A stretch of 64,000 bases of DNA from Bradyrhizobium sp. AZCC 2262. Lineage in GTDB: Bacteria > Pseudomonadota > Alphaproteobacteria > Rhizobiales > Xanthobacteraceae. A program made the translations under genes and the position numbers. Where the stretch lies: the NCBI RefSeq assembly GCF_036924535.1, contig NZ_JAZHRT010000001.1:1488001-1552000 (forward strand), written 5' to 3'. A model generated the notes under the pieces. That model was not told where the DNA came from. It saw nothing but the letters and a program-made list of their open reading frames with translations, and did not search any database. Below, piece after piece: positions 25,991-34,650 of the stretch; the stretch's first letter is position 1, and every line of letters starts with the position of its first letter.

Positions 25991-27100
25991 ATGACAATTC
26001 ACTTTGATCCAGAAAGCCAGGTTCAATGGCTGGACACCGACGAGTTCTCGACCGAATTCCTGAGGCTGCTAGGGGCGGCTCAGGAAGGCGGCTCGATGGT
26101 TTCCGAATGCTACCTTGCCGCGAGTCGGATCGACTCGAATGATCGCGGAAATTCCTGGTATCGGGAATGGATCAGGATTGCCGACCTTAATCATGAGCGC
26201 GCCAACGCTGCCTTCGAGCGCGGTCATGTGTTGACCGCGCAAAGTAACTGGCTTCGGGCCATCAACTACTATCAGGCATCCACGTTCGCACTGGACGCTG
26301 CGGACAAGAAGCGGCAGGACGCGCTGAGCATCATGCGCGCCTGCACCCGCCGCTACATCGCGCATCTGACTCCGGCCGGCGAGGTGGTCGAGATTCCCTG
26401 GCTGGAAGGCCACGTGTTGGAAGGTTATTTCTTGCCGTCCTCGGCGGCTTCCGGCCGAGCGCCAGTCGTCGTATGCATGGGCGATCCCGGACATTGGAAG
26501 GAAGAGTATCTTTTCAAGGTGGCGCGTTATGCGCGCGAGCGAGGAATGTCTCTGCTGGCCGTGGATCTCCTCGGTGCCGGCGTCGGCGCCGAATTCGCGG
26601 AGGTGGTCGGCCGGCGCGATCTGGAAACGTCGGTCGGTTGCGTGAGGGATTACCTGACGACGCGGGACGATGTTGACGAACACCGGATAGCCATTCTTGG
26701 CGATGGGGCAGGGTCGTCCTTTGTGGCGCGCGGCGTCGCTCTCGACAATCGCTTCGCCGCCGTGGTCTGCGACGGCGGACTCTGGGATATGCACGAACGT
26801 GCCTTCTTGACGAACCGCCTCTGGCGGGATGGTGGGGGAAGCGCGGGAATTGGAGGAGGCTGGCCTGGGCCAAGATTCCATTGCCCGGTCCTGATCACGG
26901 TGGGCGGCCAGGGCTGGCTGGAAAGCAGCATTGTTACCGATCTGTTCGAACGGCTTAAGTCCTATCATCCCGATATTTCACTGAAGATTTTCGAAAGCTC
27001 GGAAACCGCCGCTGCGCAAGGCCACTATGACAACCCTACGCTGGCCAACGAGTTCATCTTCGACTGGCTTGCCGATCGCCTCGACCAGGTACCAGCCTGA
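25991..27100 (+). CDS. FrsA/DUF1100-like alpha/beta hydrolase lacking the Ser nucleophile
   Basis: A 369-residue protein with an N-terminal helical cap (about 1-120) and an alpha/beta-hydrolase domain, the plan of FrsA-like and 2,6-dihydroxypseudooxynicotine hydrolase-like proteins. The oxyanion region VVVCMGDPGHWKEE and the acid/His candidates (GHYDN near the end) are present, but the nucleophile elbow reads ILGDGAGSSF: the usual GxSxG becomes G237-D-G239-A-G. Either the family uses an altered mechanism (Asp238 or Ser242 nearby) or the protein is non-catalytic. A convergent MarR gene follows 15 bases later. Confidence 0.75.
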   Translation: MTIHFDPESQVQWLDTDEFSTEFLRLLGAAQEGGSMVSECYLAASRIDSNDRGNSWYREWIRIADLNHERANAAFERGHVLTAQSNWLRAINYYQASTFALDAADKKRQDALSIMRACTRRYIAHLTPAGEVVEIPWLEGHVLEGYFLPSSAASGRAPVVVCMGDPGHWKEEYLFKVARYARERGMSLLAVDLLGAGVGAEFAEVVGRRDLETSVGCVRDYLTTRDDVDEHRIAILGDGAGSSFVARGVALDNRFAAVVCDGGLWDMHERAFLTNRLWRDGGGSAGIGGGWPGPRFHCPVLITVGGQGWLESSIVTDLFERLKSYHPDISLKIFESSETAAAQGHYDNPTLANEFIFDWLADRLDQVPA

Positions 27101-27115
27101 CACCGCCGCAAATAA

Positions 27116-27655
27116 TCATATGTCCATCGCAACCTTGAGGCAGGCCTTCTCGAGGCGGATCTTCAGTGCCGCGAGTTTGCCGGTGAACTCGCTGAGTTCG
27201 CGGTCACTGAATTCGGCAAAGATGAAGTTGTTGAGCTCCTCCTGCTGGGAAGCCAGGGCTGCGATGTGCTTGTAGGTCTTGTCCGTCAATGACATCTGCA
27301 CGACCCGGGCGTCGTCCCCTGAGGTCTTTCGGCGCATGAAGCCCTTCTTTTCGAGCATTTTCGATTGGGTCGTTACGAAGGATGGGTCAACATAGAGCAT
27401 CTTTGACACCACCTTCACAGGCACGCCCTCTCCCTGATCCAGATCGGCCAACGCCATCAGGATCATCCATTGCGGGCCGCTGACGCCGAGGGCTTTTGCC
27501 CAGAAGTAACGAATCTCCTGGAGGTGCACGTTGATGGCGGCGATCTCCCAGGCGAATTGCCGGGCGATGTCGTGATTCTTCCCGCCGAGCTCATTCGGTC
27601 CTGCGCGCTTGGCGCGGCTCGACGAGTCCGATCCCTTGCGGGGTTCCTGTCCCAT
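27116..27655 (-). CDS. MarR-family transcriptional regulator
   Basis: A 179-residue DNA-binding protein. The winged helix occupies roughly residues 55-130: VSGPQWMILMALADLDQGEG, VKVVSKMLYVDPSFVTTQSKML (recognition helix) and KKGFMRRKTSGDDARVVQMSLT (wing). Such regulators usually repress genes for aromatic-compound or stress responses and respond to small ligands. ATG 27655 is chosen because the family begins near here and GGGGGAG precedes it; a much longer open frame upstream has no MarR-like sequence. It converges on the hydrolase and is divergent from the porin. Confidence 0.88.
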   Translation of the reverse strand: MGQEPRKGSDSSSRAKRAGPNELGGKNHDIARQFAWEIAAINVHLQEIRYFWAKALGVSGPQWMILMALADLDQGEGVPVKVVSKMLYVDPSFVTTQSKMLEKKGFMRRKTSGDDARVVQMSLTDKTYKHIAALASQQEELNNFIFAEFSDRELSEFTGKLAALKIRLEKACLKVAMDI

Positions 27656-28041
27656 GACTCCCCCCAGATCCGAGTCTGCATCAAGCAGCTTAGCTGATTT
27701 AATAACAAATTCATCCAATTGGGGAGCGTTTAGGTCGCCGCCTGGATGCGATGTTGTGTATTCGGCGGTGTTGCCGCTTCGACACAGTTGGTCGGGATCG
27801 AGATAGCTGAGTTCATAAAGTATTTTGATTAAGTAAAATGCGCATGCATAGTTCCGAAGACGGTCAAGGGGGGTCCTTGATTGTTCCGTTTTGGTGGTTC
27901 GCTTAAGTCCCTCGCGTTCATGCGGGTGTGTCCGAAGGCGCGAAGCGACTAAGCGGTTTTCAAAAGGCGAGGGCGGACGTTCCTCTGGGGGAATAGTCAC
28001 AGGTCCGCCCTTGTCCTGGCAGAGCAACTTGGAGGTTTAAC
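27656..28041. other. Intergenic region between marR-type gene and porin
   Basis: No gene seen. It should contain the divergent promoters. Parts are AT-richer than the surroundings (27800-27850), which suits a strong porin promoter. GGAGG at 28031-28035 is the porin ribosome site. Confidence 0.5.
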
Positions 28042-29637
28042 ATGAATATGATCAAGAGCCTTGTTCTCGGCTCAGCGGCGGGTCTCGTCGCCATGAGCGG
28101 AGCGCAGGCTGCCGATCTTCCCGTCAAGGCCAAAGCGGTCGAGTACGTCAGGATCTGCTCCCTGTATGGCGCGGGTTTCTTCTATATCCCGGGCACCGAC
28201 ACCTGCATCAAGCTGGGTGGTTATCTGCGCGTCGACACCACGTTCAACGGCGGCGTCTACGGCCAGCCGTTCTATTCAGGCGATCCGGGTCAGGGCAATC
28301 GCTACCGCGACTACTTCAACTCCCGTTCCCGTATGGCGCTGACGGTTGATACCCGCACCGCCACCGAATACGGCGTGGTCCGCACCTTCGGTCAGGCCGA
28401 CTTCCAGTTCCAGAACTTCGGAAGCTCCAACCCCTCGCTCGCGGTCGGATCGCAGGCTGGCCTGAACAACGCACTGCTCTCCACCGCTGGCGGCGGCTAT
28501 GTCGCGGTTGAAATGGTGTTCATCCAGTTCGCTGGTTTCACCTTCGGTAAGTCGGCCTCGGCCTACGCAACGCCCTGGAACGGTTATCCGGGCAACAACA
28601 ACTCGTTCTTGATGGGCGGTGCCGACTACGTCACCGGCGTCAACAACATCCAGTACACCGCTCAGTTCGGCAACGGCGTGTCGGGCACCATCGGCCTCGA
28701 TGATCCGACCGTGTTCAACCGCACCGCCGTGCTAAACTTGGGCGTGGCCGCCACAGTCGCAGGGTTTGCAGCGGGTTCTAGCCAAGCCACGGCCGCTGGT
28801 GCCAACGCTTACGGCGGCACGCATGCTCCCGACATCGTCGGCAACATCCGCGTCGACCAGGCTTGGGGTCTGTTCCAGATTTCAGGTATGGCGCACCTCG
28901 TGAACGCTTCCTACAACATCCTCGGCGCTGGCGGCGTTCCGACCGCGCTGTCGGAAATCGGCGGTCACCCCGAAGACAAGTGGGGTGGCGCGGTGATGGC
29001 TGCGTTGCAGATCAAGAACCTCCCGACCGGTGCGGGCGACGACTTCAAGATCGACGTCTCGTACTCCAAGGGTGATACCAAGGCCGTGATCTCCACGAGC
29101 GGTGGCTCGCCGAGCTTCGGGATGTTCGGTAGCACGGGCCGTGCGGGTGCGTATCAGAGCATTGGCTTTGGCCAAACGGCTGATGCGGTTTTCCTGCCCG
29201 GGTTTCTTACCGGCGGTGCTACCGGCGACCTCAAGCTAGTGGATGCATGGGGTGTCCGTGGTGCGTTCAACCACAATTGGGATCCCTACTGGTCGTCCAG
29301 CCTCTGGGGTAGCTACGCCTCGGTGCGCTTTGGTGGCAGCTCAACCGACATCCTCTCCGCCAAGGGTCAGTTCTGCGCGAGCTTCAACTTCAGCAAGGCC
29401 GTGTCTGCAGACTATAGCTGCAACCCGGACTACAACATTGCCCAGGTTGGTCTGACCACCCGCTGGACTCCCGTCAAGAACCTGACGTTCTCGGCTGAAG
29501 TCGGCGCGTTCTTCCTCGACCAGAAGTTCACCGGTGCGGCCACCTTGGCTCCGGCGGCTCCGAAGCCGACCACCGTGTACGAGTTCAAGGATCAAAGCAC
29601 CGTCTTCCTGAACGTTCGCGCTCAGCGCAACTTCTGA
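28042..29637 (+). CDS. Large alphaproteobacterial porin
   Basis: A 531-residue outer-membrane porin of the Omp2b/rhizobial type. Signal peptide MNMIKSLVLGSAAGLVAMSG through AQAADLPVKAK, then ICSLYGAGFFYIPGTDTCIKLGGYLRVD, the conserved first strand with two Cys, and TRTATEYGVVRTFGQADFQF. The C-terminus VFLNVRAQRNF ends in Phe, as required for barrel insertion. Such porins are trimeric general diffusion channels. Codon use is strongly biased, consistent with high expression; a strong terminator follows. Confidence 0.95.
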   Translation: MNMIKSLVLGSAAGLVAMSGAQAADLPVKAKAVEYVRICSLYGAGFFYIPGTDTCIKLGGYLRVDTTFNGGVYGQPFYSGDPGQGNRYRDYFNSRSRMALTVDTRTATEYGVVRTFGQADFQFQNFGSSNPSLAVGSQAGLNNALLSTAGGGYVAVEMVFIQFAGFTFGKSASAYATPWNGYPGNNNSFLMGGADYVTGVNNIQYTAQFGNGVSGTIGLDDPTVFNRTAVLNLGVAATVAGFAAGSSQATAAGANAYGGTHAPDIVGNIRVDQAWGLFQISGMAHLVNASYNILGAGGVPTALSEIGGHPEDKWGGAVMAALQIKNLPTGAGDDFKIDVSYSKGDTKAVISTSGGSPSFGMFGSTGRAGAYQSIGFGQTADAVFLPGFLTGGATGDLKLVDAWGVRGAFNHNWDPYWSSSLWGSYASVRFGGSSTDILSAKGQFCASFNFSKAVSADYSCNPDYNIAQVGLTTRWTPVKNLTFSAEVGAFFLDQKFTGAATLAPAAPKPTTVYEFKDQSTVFLNVRAQRNF

Positions 29638-29667
29638 TCCCGATCGTCTGACACTTTGCAACAAAGG

Positions 29668-29700
29668 CCCCCAGCGGAAAACCGCTGGGGGTTAATTTTT
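29668..29700 (+). terminator. Porin terminator
   Basis: Perfect arms CCCCCAGCGG and CCGCTGGGGG with an AAAA loop, followed by TTAATTTTT, 30 bases after the porin stop. Confidence 0.93.
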
Positions 29701-29839
29701 GAATGCTTACCTTCGCAGGTCCGGTTTCAGAATTGATCGTGCACGATGGGTTGCGCGAGAAGGGGACAGGACCAGCACACAAAAGCTTGAAGACTTCAAA
29801 AAATCTAAAAATGTGATTTACTCATGTAATTACATAATC

Positions 29840-29946
29840 TAATGTGACCTCAAGGTAGCCGACCAATTTTCTTGGCCGCCTCTTTGGTCTCGAACGAGAC
29901 GTAAACCTCCGAAACCTCCGGCAATGCCCTGCCGGAGGTTTTTGAT
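29840..29946 (+). ncRNA. Candidate small RNA with terminator
   Basis: A stretch without a good gene lies between the porin terminator and tRNA-Thr. After an AT-rich segment (29800-29845) there is a small hairpin GTCTC-GAAC-GAGAC and then an ideal terminator: AACCTCCGGC and GCCGGAGGTT arms (29913-29940) with a T-run. No rightward ORF needs this terminator. On the other strand a short open frame ending PEVSEVYVSFETKEAAKKIG is an alternative explanation. Confidence 0.35.
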
Positions 29947-30062
29947 TTTTGCGGCAAGATGTTTTCTGTCTTCCGGCGCTTGGCCCGCACGGCCGGTTCG
30001 AATGCCCAACACGCGAATCGCGGGGAAGATCGAGGAAAAGCCCTGTCCCGACGCTAAGGTCG

Positions 30063-30137
30063 TGGTGCCGGTTGAGAGGATTGAACTCCCGACCTTCGGT
30101 TTACAAAACCGCTGCTCTACCGCTGAGCTAAACCGGC
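30063..30137 (-). tRNA. tRNA-Thr(UGU)
   Basis: The minus strand gives a full cloverleaf with acceptor GCCGGTT/AACCGGC, D-arm GCTCAGCGGTAGAGC, anticodon loop TTTGTAA (anticodon TGT), T-arm GGGAGTTCAATCCTC-like, and encoded CCA. Reads ACA threonine codons. Confidence 0.96.
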
Positions 30138-30262
30138 GAATTGAGGCGATCGGCGAGGGGTGAAATAGCCCGCCACTTGGGTCCGATCTTCGGCGGGTCG
30201 AATATCAGACTTGGCCGCAAAGGGCCAGAACCTCAAGAACCGCTTTCACCGCTCTCGCATGG

Positions 30263-30290
30263 AAAAGGCGGCCTTTCCAGCCGCCTTTTT
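30263..30290 (-). terminator. Terminator of small exported protein gene
   Basis: AAAAGGCGGC and GCCGCCTTTT arms with a 7-base loop; T-runs exist on both strands, so it can end the leftward gene at 30314-30730 in particular. Confidence 0.85.
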
Positions 30291-30313
30291 GGAAACTCGA
30301 TTCGCAAGCCGCC

Positions 30314-30730
30314 TCACTGGCAGAGATGCCGCCGTCCGTCCTCGCCGCGGAACAAGGTGCCGGGGATGCAGACAAATCCGTTCTGTCGGGCATAGGCTTC
30401 GCTCCCGATCGGGGTGGTAGCGATGGCTGCAGCGCTGCCAACCGCGCCGCCGACAACGCCGGCCGCGACGTCGCCCGGCCAGAAGCCGCTGTTGTCGTCG
30501 GAGCGGTTATAGCTGCCCTGCCAGTTGCGATCCCGATAGGCCTGATCGCGATAGGCCTGACGCTGGTAACTGCCGGTGTAGGGGTTTCCCGGTCCCTTGT
30601 TCTGGCAATTGGCGTTTGGATAGAATTGTGCGCAATAGCCGGGATTGTAGATGACCTGCTGCGCCATTGCGGGGCTGGCGAGCGCGGACGCAAGAATCGC
30701 GGCGGCGATGAGAATTCCGGATTTTGTCAT
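30314..30730 (-). CDS. Small exported protein, Gly/Ala-rich C-terminus
   Basis: A 138-residue protein. Signal peptide MTKSGILIAAAILASALASP, cut near AMAQQ. The mature part contains YNPGYCAQFYPNANCQNKGPGN, tandem RQAYRDQAYRD, a glycine-zipper-like hydrophobic run (AAGVVGGAVGSAAAIA) and a Cys-containing end. Glycine-zipper proteins often sit in the outer membrane. ATG 30730 gives the signal peptide directly; longer in-frame starts do not. Function unknown. Confidence 0.72.
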   Translation of the reverse strand: MTKSGILIAAAILASALASPAMAQQVIYNPGYCAQFYPNANCQNKGPGNPYTGSYQRQAYRDQAYRDRNWQGSYNRSDDNSGFWPGDVAAGVVGGAVGSAAAIATTPIGSEAYARQNGFVCIPGTLFRGEDGRRHLCQ

Positions 30731-30921
30731 GGGGACGCTCCGTTGCTGATGGTGGTAGGTAAGCGCGCCTTCAGCCGATCGTTCCGGTGTTCGCATTCCG
30801 GTTGCGTCAAACCGGCGTGATACCGATCAACGGGAAAGCACGGCTTTGCGATTTCGGTTGTGCGGTCTGCAAACCGGTGTGAAGTTCCAGCTTCCTTTCA
30901 TTTGAAGGATCAGGAAATTCG

Positions 30922-31641
30922 ATGCGGGCGCGCGACATCGACTACCGCTGTGACGAGGCCAATCTGCGCGGCTATCTTGCAATGGACGAGAATGCTGCCG
31001 GGCCGCGACCGGGCGTCCTGGTGTTTCACGAAGGGCTCGGGCTCGGCGAATTCGCGATGGAGCGGGCGCGCCGGCTCGCCGGTCTTGGCTATGTCGCGCT
31101 GGCCGCCGACATGTTCGGCGATCGGCGGCAGGCGTCCAATCTGCAGGAAGTCGCAACCCTGGTCGGTGGGCTTCGCGCCGAGCCGGACAAGCTGCGTGCG
31201 CGAGGGCGCGTCGCGCTCGAAACGCTCGCCGCGCTGCCGCAGGTCGATGCCGGCAGGCTGGCGGCGATCGGGTTCTGCTTTGGCGGGTCTGTGGTGCTGG
31301 AGCTGGCGCGCGCGGGCGCTAATCTGAAGGCCGTCGTCAGCTTCCACGGCGTGCTGACGACCAAGTTGCCGGCGCAACCGGGACAGGTAAAGGCCAGCGT
31401 GCTGGTCTGCACCGGCGTCGACGATCCCCTGGCGCCGCCGGAACAGGTCGCTGATTTCGAGAGCGAGATGCGAATCGGCGGCGTGACGGACTGGCAAATC
31501 ATCGCCTATGGCAACACGCTGCACGGTTTCACCAACCCGGCCGCCGACGGCTCGATGATGCGCGCCGCCTTGTACAACGAGCAGGCTGACCGCCGCTCCT
31601 GGGCGTCGATGAAAAGCCTGTTCGATGAAGTCTTGACCTGA
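30922..31641 (+). CDS. Dienelactone hydrolase family protein
   Basis: A 239-residue cytoplasmic alpha/beta hydrolase with a Cys nucleophile: IGFCFGGSVVLEL (Cys119), Asp in CTGVDDPLAPPEQ and His in LHGFTNPAA. LVFHEGLGLGEFAMERARRL is the conserved N-terminal region. Dienelactone hydrolases open the lactone in chlorocatechol degradation, but many chromosomal paralogues have other, unknown substrates. It is not linked to an aromatic pathway here and appears monocistronic. Confidence 0.9.
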   Translation: MRARDIDYRCDEANLRGYLAMDENAAGPRPGVLVFHEGLGLGEFAMERARRLAGLGYVALAADMFGDRRQASNLQEVATLVGGLRAEPDKLRARGRVALETLAALPQVDAGRLAAIGFCFGGSVVLELARAGANLKAVVSFHGVLTTKLPAQPGQVKASVLVCTGVDDPLAPPEQVADFESEMRIGGVTDWQIIAYGNTLHGFTNPAADGSMMRAALYNEQADRRSWASMKSLFDEVLT

Positions 31642-31668
31642 CAAAGTCTTCCGGCTGGTATTTCATGG

Positions 31669-31771
31669 CGTTTTCAAGCGAAGCATGCCCGCGGACTTGA
31701 TCCGTGGGTGGATACCGGTTCGCGTGAAGGAAACGCGTCAAAGACCAAATCGGAAGTTCAACTTGAACTTC
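31669..31771. repeat. Mosaic palindromic repeat, copy A
   Basis: Begins GCGTTTTCAAGCGAAG (31669-31684), is interrupted by about 24 bases, resumes at 31709 with TGGATACCGGTTCGCG, and contains GAAACGC pairing with GCGTTTTC. A second palindrome GAAGTTCAA-C-TTGAACTTC (31753-31771) follows. The same module recurs at 42190-42288. Confidence 0.8.
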
Positions 31772-31796
31772 AACGGATACTGCGGGTAGGGGGCGT

Positions 31797-32492
31797 ATGT
31801 TCGGAATTCTGGGGCTGGGGTTTTTGCTGGGCATGCAGCATGCGCTCGAGGCCGATCATATCGCCGCCGTCTCCAGCATCGCCGCGCGCCGCAGCCATGT
31901 GTCCGATATCGTCAATCACGGCCTGACCTGGGGGCTTGGCCACACGCTCACCTTGTTCACCTTTGCCGGCGCCGCCATCCTGCTCGGTCGCGCGATTCCC
32001 GAAACCATTGCCCGGCCGATCGAGACCGCCGTCGGTGTCATGCTGATCGGGCTCGGGGCGCATGTGCTGTGGCGGCTGTGGCGCGACCGCGTGCATTTCC
32101 ACCAGCACGGCCATGGCGACGGCACGGTGCATTTCCATGCCCACAGCCATGCCGGCGAAACCAGCCCGCATGCGCGGGCGGCGCATGCGCATGCCCATGG
32201 CTTCCGTTGGTGCACGCTGCTGGTCGGCCTGATGCACGGCATGGCGGGCTCGACCGCGCTTTTAGTGCTGACGGTCACACAGGCCTCCAGTCCCGTCGTG
32301 GGCCTCGGATATGTCGCGCTGTTCGGCGCCGGCTCGATGATCGGCATGGGCGCGCTGTCGACGGTGATCGCGGTGCCGCTCGCGGTTTCGGCCCGCTGGC
32401 TCACCTGGGCCAATCGCGGCTTGCAGGGTGCGGTGGGCCTTGTCACCGTCGCGATCGGTGTCATGACCGTGGTCGAGACGGTGCTGGCCTGA
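31797..32492 (+). CDS. NicO/UreH-like metal transporter
   Basis: A 231-residue membrane protein with about six helices. The HALEADH motif (residues 15-21, HX4DH type) is the signature of NiCoT/UreH/RcnA nickel-cobalt transporters, and a cytoplasmic or periplasmic His-rich loop (FHQHGHGDGTVHFHAHSHA, then HAHAHG) probably binds the metal. A second LMHGMAGSTALLVL helix completes the core. UreH-type proteins take up nickel for urease; RcnA-types expel it. No urease gene is in the window, so direction is open. Confidence 0.82.
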   Translation: MFGILGLGFLLGMQHALEADHIAAVSSIAARRSHVSDIVNHGLTWGLGHTLTLFTFAGAAILLGRAIPETIARPIETAVGVMLIGLGAHVLWRLWRDRVHFHQHGHGDGTVHFHAHSHAGETSPHARAAHAHAHGFRWCTLLVGLMHGMAGSTALLVLTVTQASSPVVGLGYVALFGAGSMIGMGALSTVIAVPLAVSARWLTWANRGLQGAVGLVTVAIGVMTVVETVLA

Positions 32493-32553
32493 CACGGGGG
32501 CGCCTCAGCGCTGCGGGCTGATCAACAATCATATTGGGTTCGGAGAGGATGAG

Positions 32554-33528
32554 ATGAAACGCCGAGATTTTCTGGCCGGAAGCGCCGCAACTGCATTGGC
32601 CGCGATGACGGGCAAGGCCTTCGCGCAAGCGGGGCCGCTGACGAAAATCGTCTTTCCCTTTGCGGCCGGCGGCGGCGGCGACGCGCTGTGCCGCTTGCTG
32701 GCGCAGCACATCGGCCCATTGCTCGACCGCAACGTCATCGTCGAGAACCGCACCGGCGGCGACGGGCTGATCGGCATCAAGGCGGTGAAGGGGGCCAATC
32801 CCGACGGCACCACCATTCTCGTCACCACGGGACCGACGATGTATCTGCTGCCGATGGTCGAGACGACACCGAGTTTCGACGCGGCAAAGGATTTCGTTCC
32901 GGTCAGCCAGCTCGCGCGCTTCGAGTTCTGCGTCTTCGTCGGCACGGCCGTCCCGGCCGAGGTCAAGGACTTCAAGCAATTCGTCGCCTGGCTGAAAGCC
33001 AATCCGGACCAGGCCACGTTCGGCGTGCCCAGCAATGGCACCATTCCGCATTTTAGCGGATCGCGGCTCGAGCAGGCGCTGGGCATCAAGCTGACGCGCG
33101 TGGCGTATCGCGGCAGCGCGCCGATCATCAACGATCTTGTCGGCGGCCATATGCCGTTTGCGATTTCCACGTTGACCGATGCCATCCCGCAGCATCGCGC
33201 CGGCAACATCCGGATTCTCGCGGTCGGCAGCGAGACGCGCTCGCCGTTCCTGCCCGATGCCCCGACCTTGAAAGAGAGCGGCGTCGATCTGGTGGCGGAT
33301 GCCTGGTACGGCATGTGGCTGCCGGCGGGCGCGTCATCCGATTTCGCGAAGAAATTGAGCGGGGCGGCCGCCACCGTGCTCGCCAAGCCCGAGGTCAAGG
33401 AGAAGTTGTTGGCGATCGGCCTGATCCCGGTCGGCTCGACGCCCGAAGGCCTGACGCAGGAGCTCGCCGCCAACACCGCCTTCTGGCAGCCGATCGTGAA
33501 GGCGACGGGATACAAGATCACGAATTGA
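32554..33528 (+). CDS. Bug/TctC-type periplasmic solute-binding protein
   Basis: A 324-residue exported binding protein. The N-terminus MKRRDFLAGSAATALAAMTG is a Tat-like signal. IVFPFAAGGGGDALCRLLAQHIG and VIVENRTGGDGLIGIKAVKGA are the Bug-family fingerprints, with the loop that recognises carboxylate ligands. These proteins feed tripartite tricarboxylate transporters, but no TctA/TctB is encoded nearby, as is common for the many orphan Bug proteins of this group. Ligand unknown. Confidence 0.92.
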   Translation: MKRRDFLAGSAATALAAMTGKAFAQAGPLTKIVFPFAAGGGGDALCRLLAQHIGPLLDRNVIVENRTGGDGLIGIKAVKGANPDGTTILVTTGPTMYLLPMVETTPSFDAAKDFVPVSQLARFEFCVFVGTAVPAEVKDFKQFVAWLKANPDQATFGVPSNGTIPHFSGSRLEQALGIKLTRVAYRGSAPIINDLVGGHMPFAISTLTDAIPQHRAGNIRILAVGSETRSPFLPDAPTLKESGVDLVADAWYGMWLPAGASSDFAKKLSGAAATVLAKPEVKEKLLAIGLIPVGSTPEGLTQELAANTAFWQPIVKATGYKITN

Positions 33529-33744
33529 GGATCTTGAACCCTGACGAGCGCCAACGGGTCGCGCGAACGCGCGCCCGGTGACCGGCTCCGCGGCGTCAGC
33601 AATGCAACTTTGATATAGCCGGTTTTCACAGCCGCTAATTCGGCAAAGCCTGCTGATCAACTACGGTAGCCCGCGATTGATTGGCACGACGGCCATCCAT
33701 TCGGTCGCTGCAAACCCATTCACTATCCGATGAGGTCCACCGTG

Positions 33745-34650
33745 ATGCGCCTGCCATTGACCATCCTTGCCGTTGCCCTGATCGCCATCCCCGCGCGCGC
33801 GAGCGAGCTGACCGGGACGCTCCAGAAGATCAAGGAGACCAACAAGATCATCCTCGGCTTCCAGGAAGCCTCGGTGCCCTTCAGCTATCTCGACGGGAAC
33901 CAGAAAGCGATCGGATATGCCGTCGATATCTGCATGAGGATCGTCGACGCGGTGAAGCGTGAAATCAACGTCTCCAATGTTGCCGTCGAAACGCTTCCGG
34001 TCACTTCGTCCAATCGCATCCCACTCATGATGAATGGGACGGTTGATCTCGTATGCTCTTCCACGACCAACAATGTGGACCGGCAGCGGCAGGTGGCGTT
34101 CACGAACTCACATTTTCTGTCGGCCACCCGGTTTGCCACGCGAAAATCCGACAAGATCATCACGATCGATGATCTGAAAGGCAAACCTGTTGTTGCGATA
34201 TCGGGCTCGACCAACATGGTGCAGCTCAATCAGGCCAATGCCGCACGCAATCTCGGCATCACGCCGCTGGCCGCAAAGGATCAGGCGGAAGCGTTTCTCA
34301 TGCTGGAGACTGGCCGCGCTGCTGCCTACGTCCTCGACGACGTGCAGCTCGCCGTCGCAATCGCAAGATCGAAGGATCCGTCTGCCTACAGGATTAGCGA
34401 GGAAGCTTTGTCCAAGGCTGAACCCTACGGGATCATGCTGCGCAAGGACGATGCACCGTTCAAGGCCGTGGCCGACCGTGCGACGGCGGAGCTTTATCGG
34501 GGGCCAGATATCGAAGTGATTTACCGGAAGTGGTTCGAAGCGCCGGTCCCGCCCAACGGCCTCAATTTCAATACGCCCATGTCAGCGGTTCTGCGCAACG
34601 CTTTTGCGCATCCCTCCGACAGCGCGGATCCCGCAAGCTACGAGCGCTGA
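33745..34650 (+). CDS. Amino-acid ABC transporter substrate-binding protein
   Basis: A 301-residue periplasmic binding protein of the glutamate/aspartate (GltI-like) family. Signal peptide MRLPLTILAVALIAIPARA, then the ligand lobe FQEASVPFSYLDGNQKAIGYAVDIC and VDLVCSSTTNNVDRQRQVAF, which carry the residues that hold the alpha-carboxylate and side chain. ATG 33745 follows GAGG by 8 bases; ATG 33730 is an alternative. No permease or ATPase gene adjoins, so it is an orphan component. Confidence 0.9.
   Translation: MRLPLTILAVALIAIPARASELTGTLQKIKETNKIILGFQEASVPFSYLDGNQKAIGYAVDICMRIVDAVKREINVSNVAVETLPVTSSNRIPLMMNGTVDLVCSSTTNNVDRQRQVAFTNSHFLSATRFATRKSDKIITIDDLKGKPVVAISGSTNMVQLNQANAARNLGITPLAAKDQAEAFLMLETGRAAAYVLDDVQLAVAIARSKDPSAYRISEEALSKAEPYGIMLRKDDAPFKAVADRATAELYRGPDIEVIYRKWFEAPVPPNGLNFNTPMSAVLRNAFAHPSDSADPASYER

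Noticed and set aside
29924..30163. Rightward ORF with VERIELPTFGLQNRCSTAE
   Set aside because: Antisense translation of tRNA-Thr; not a gene.
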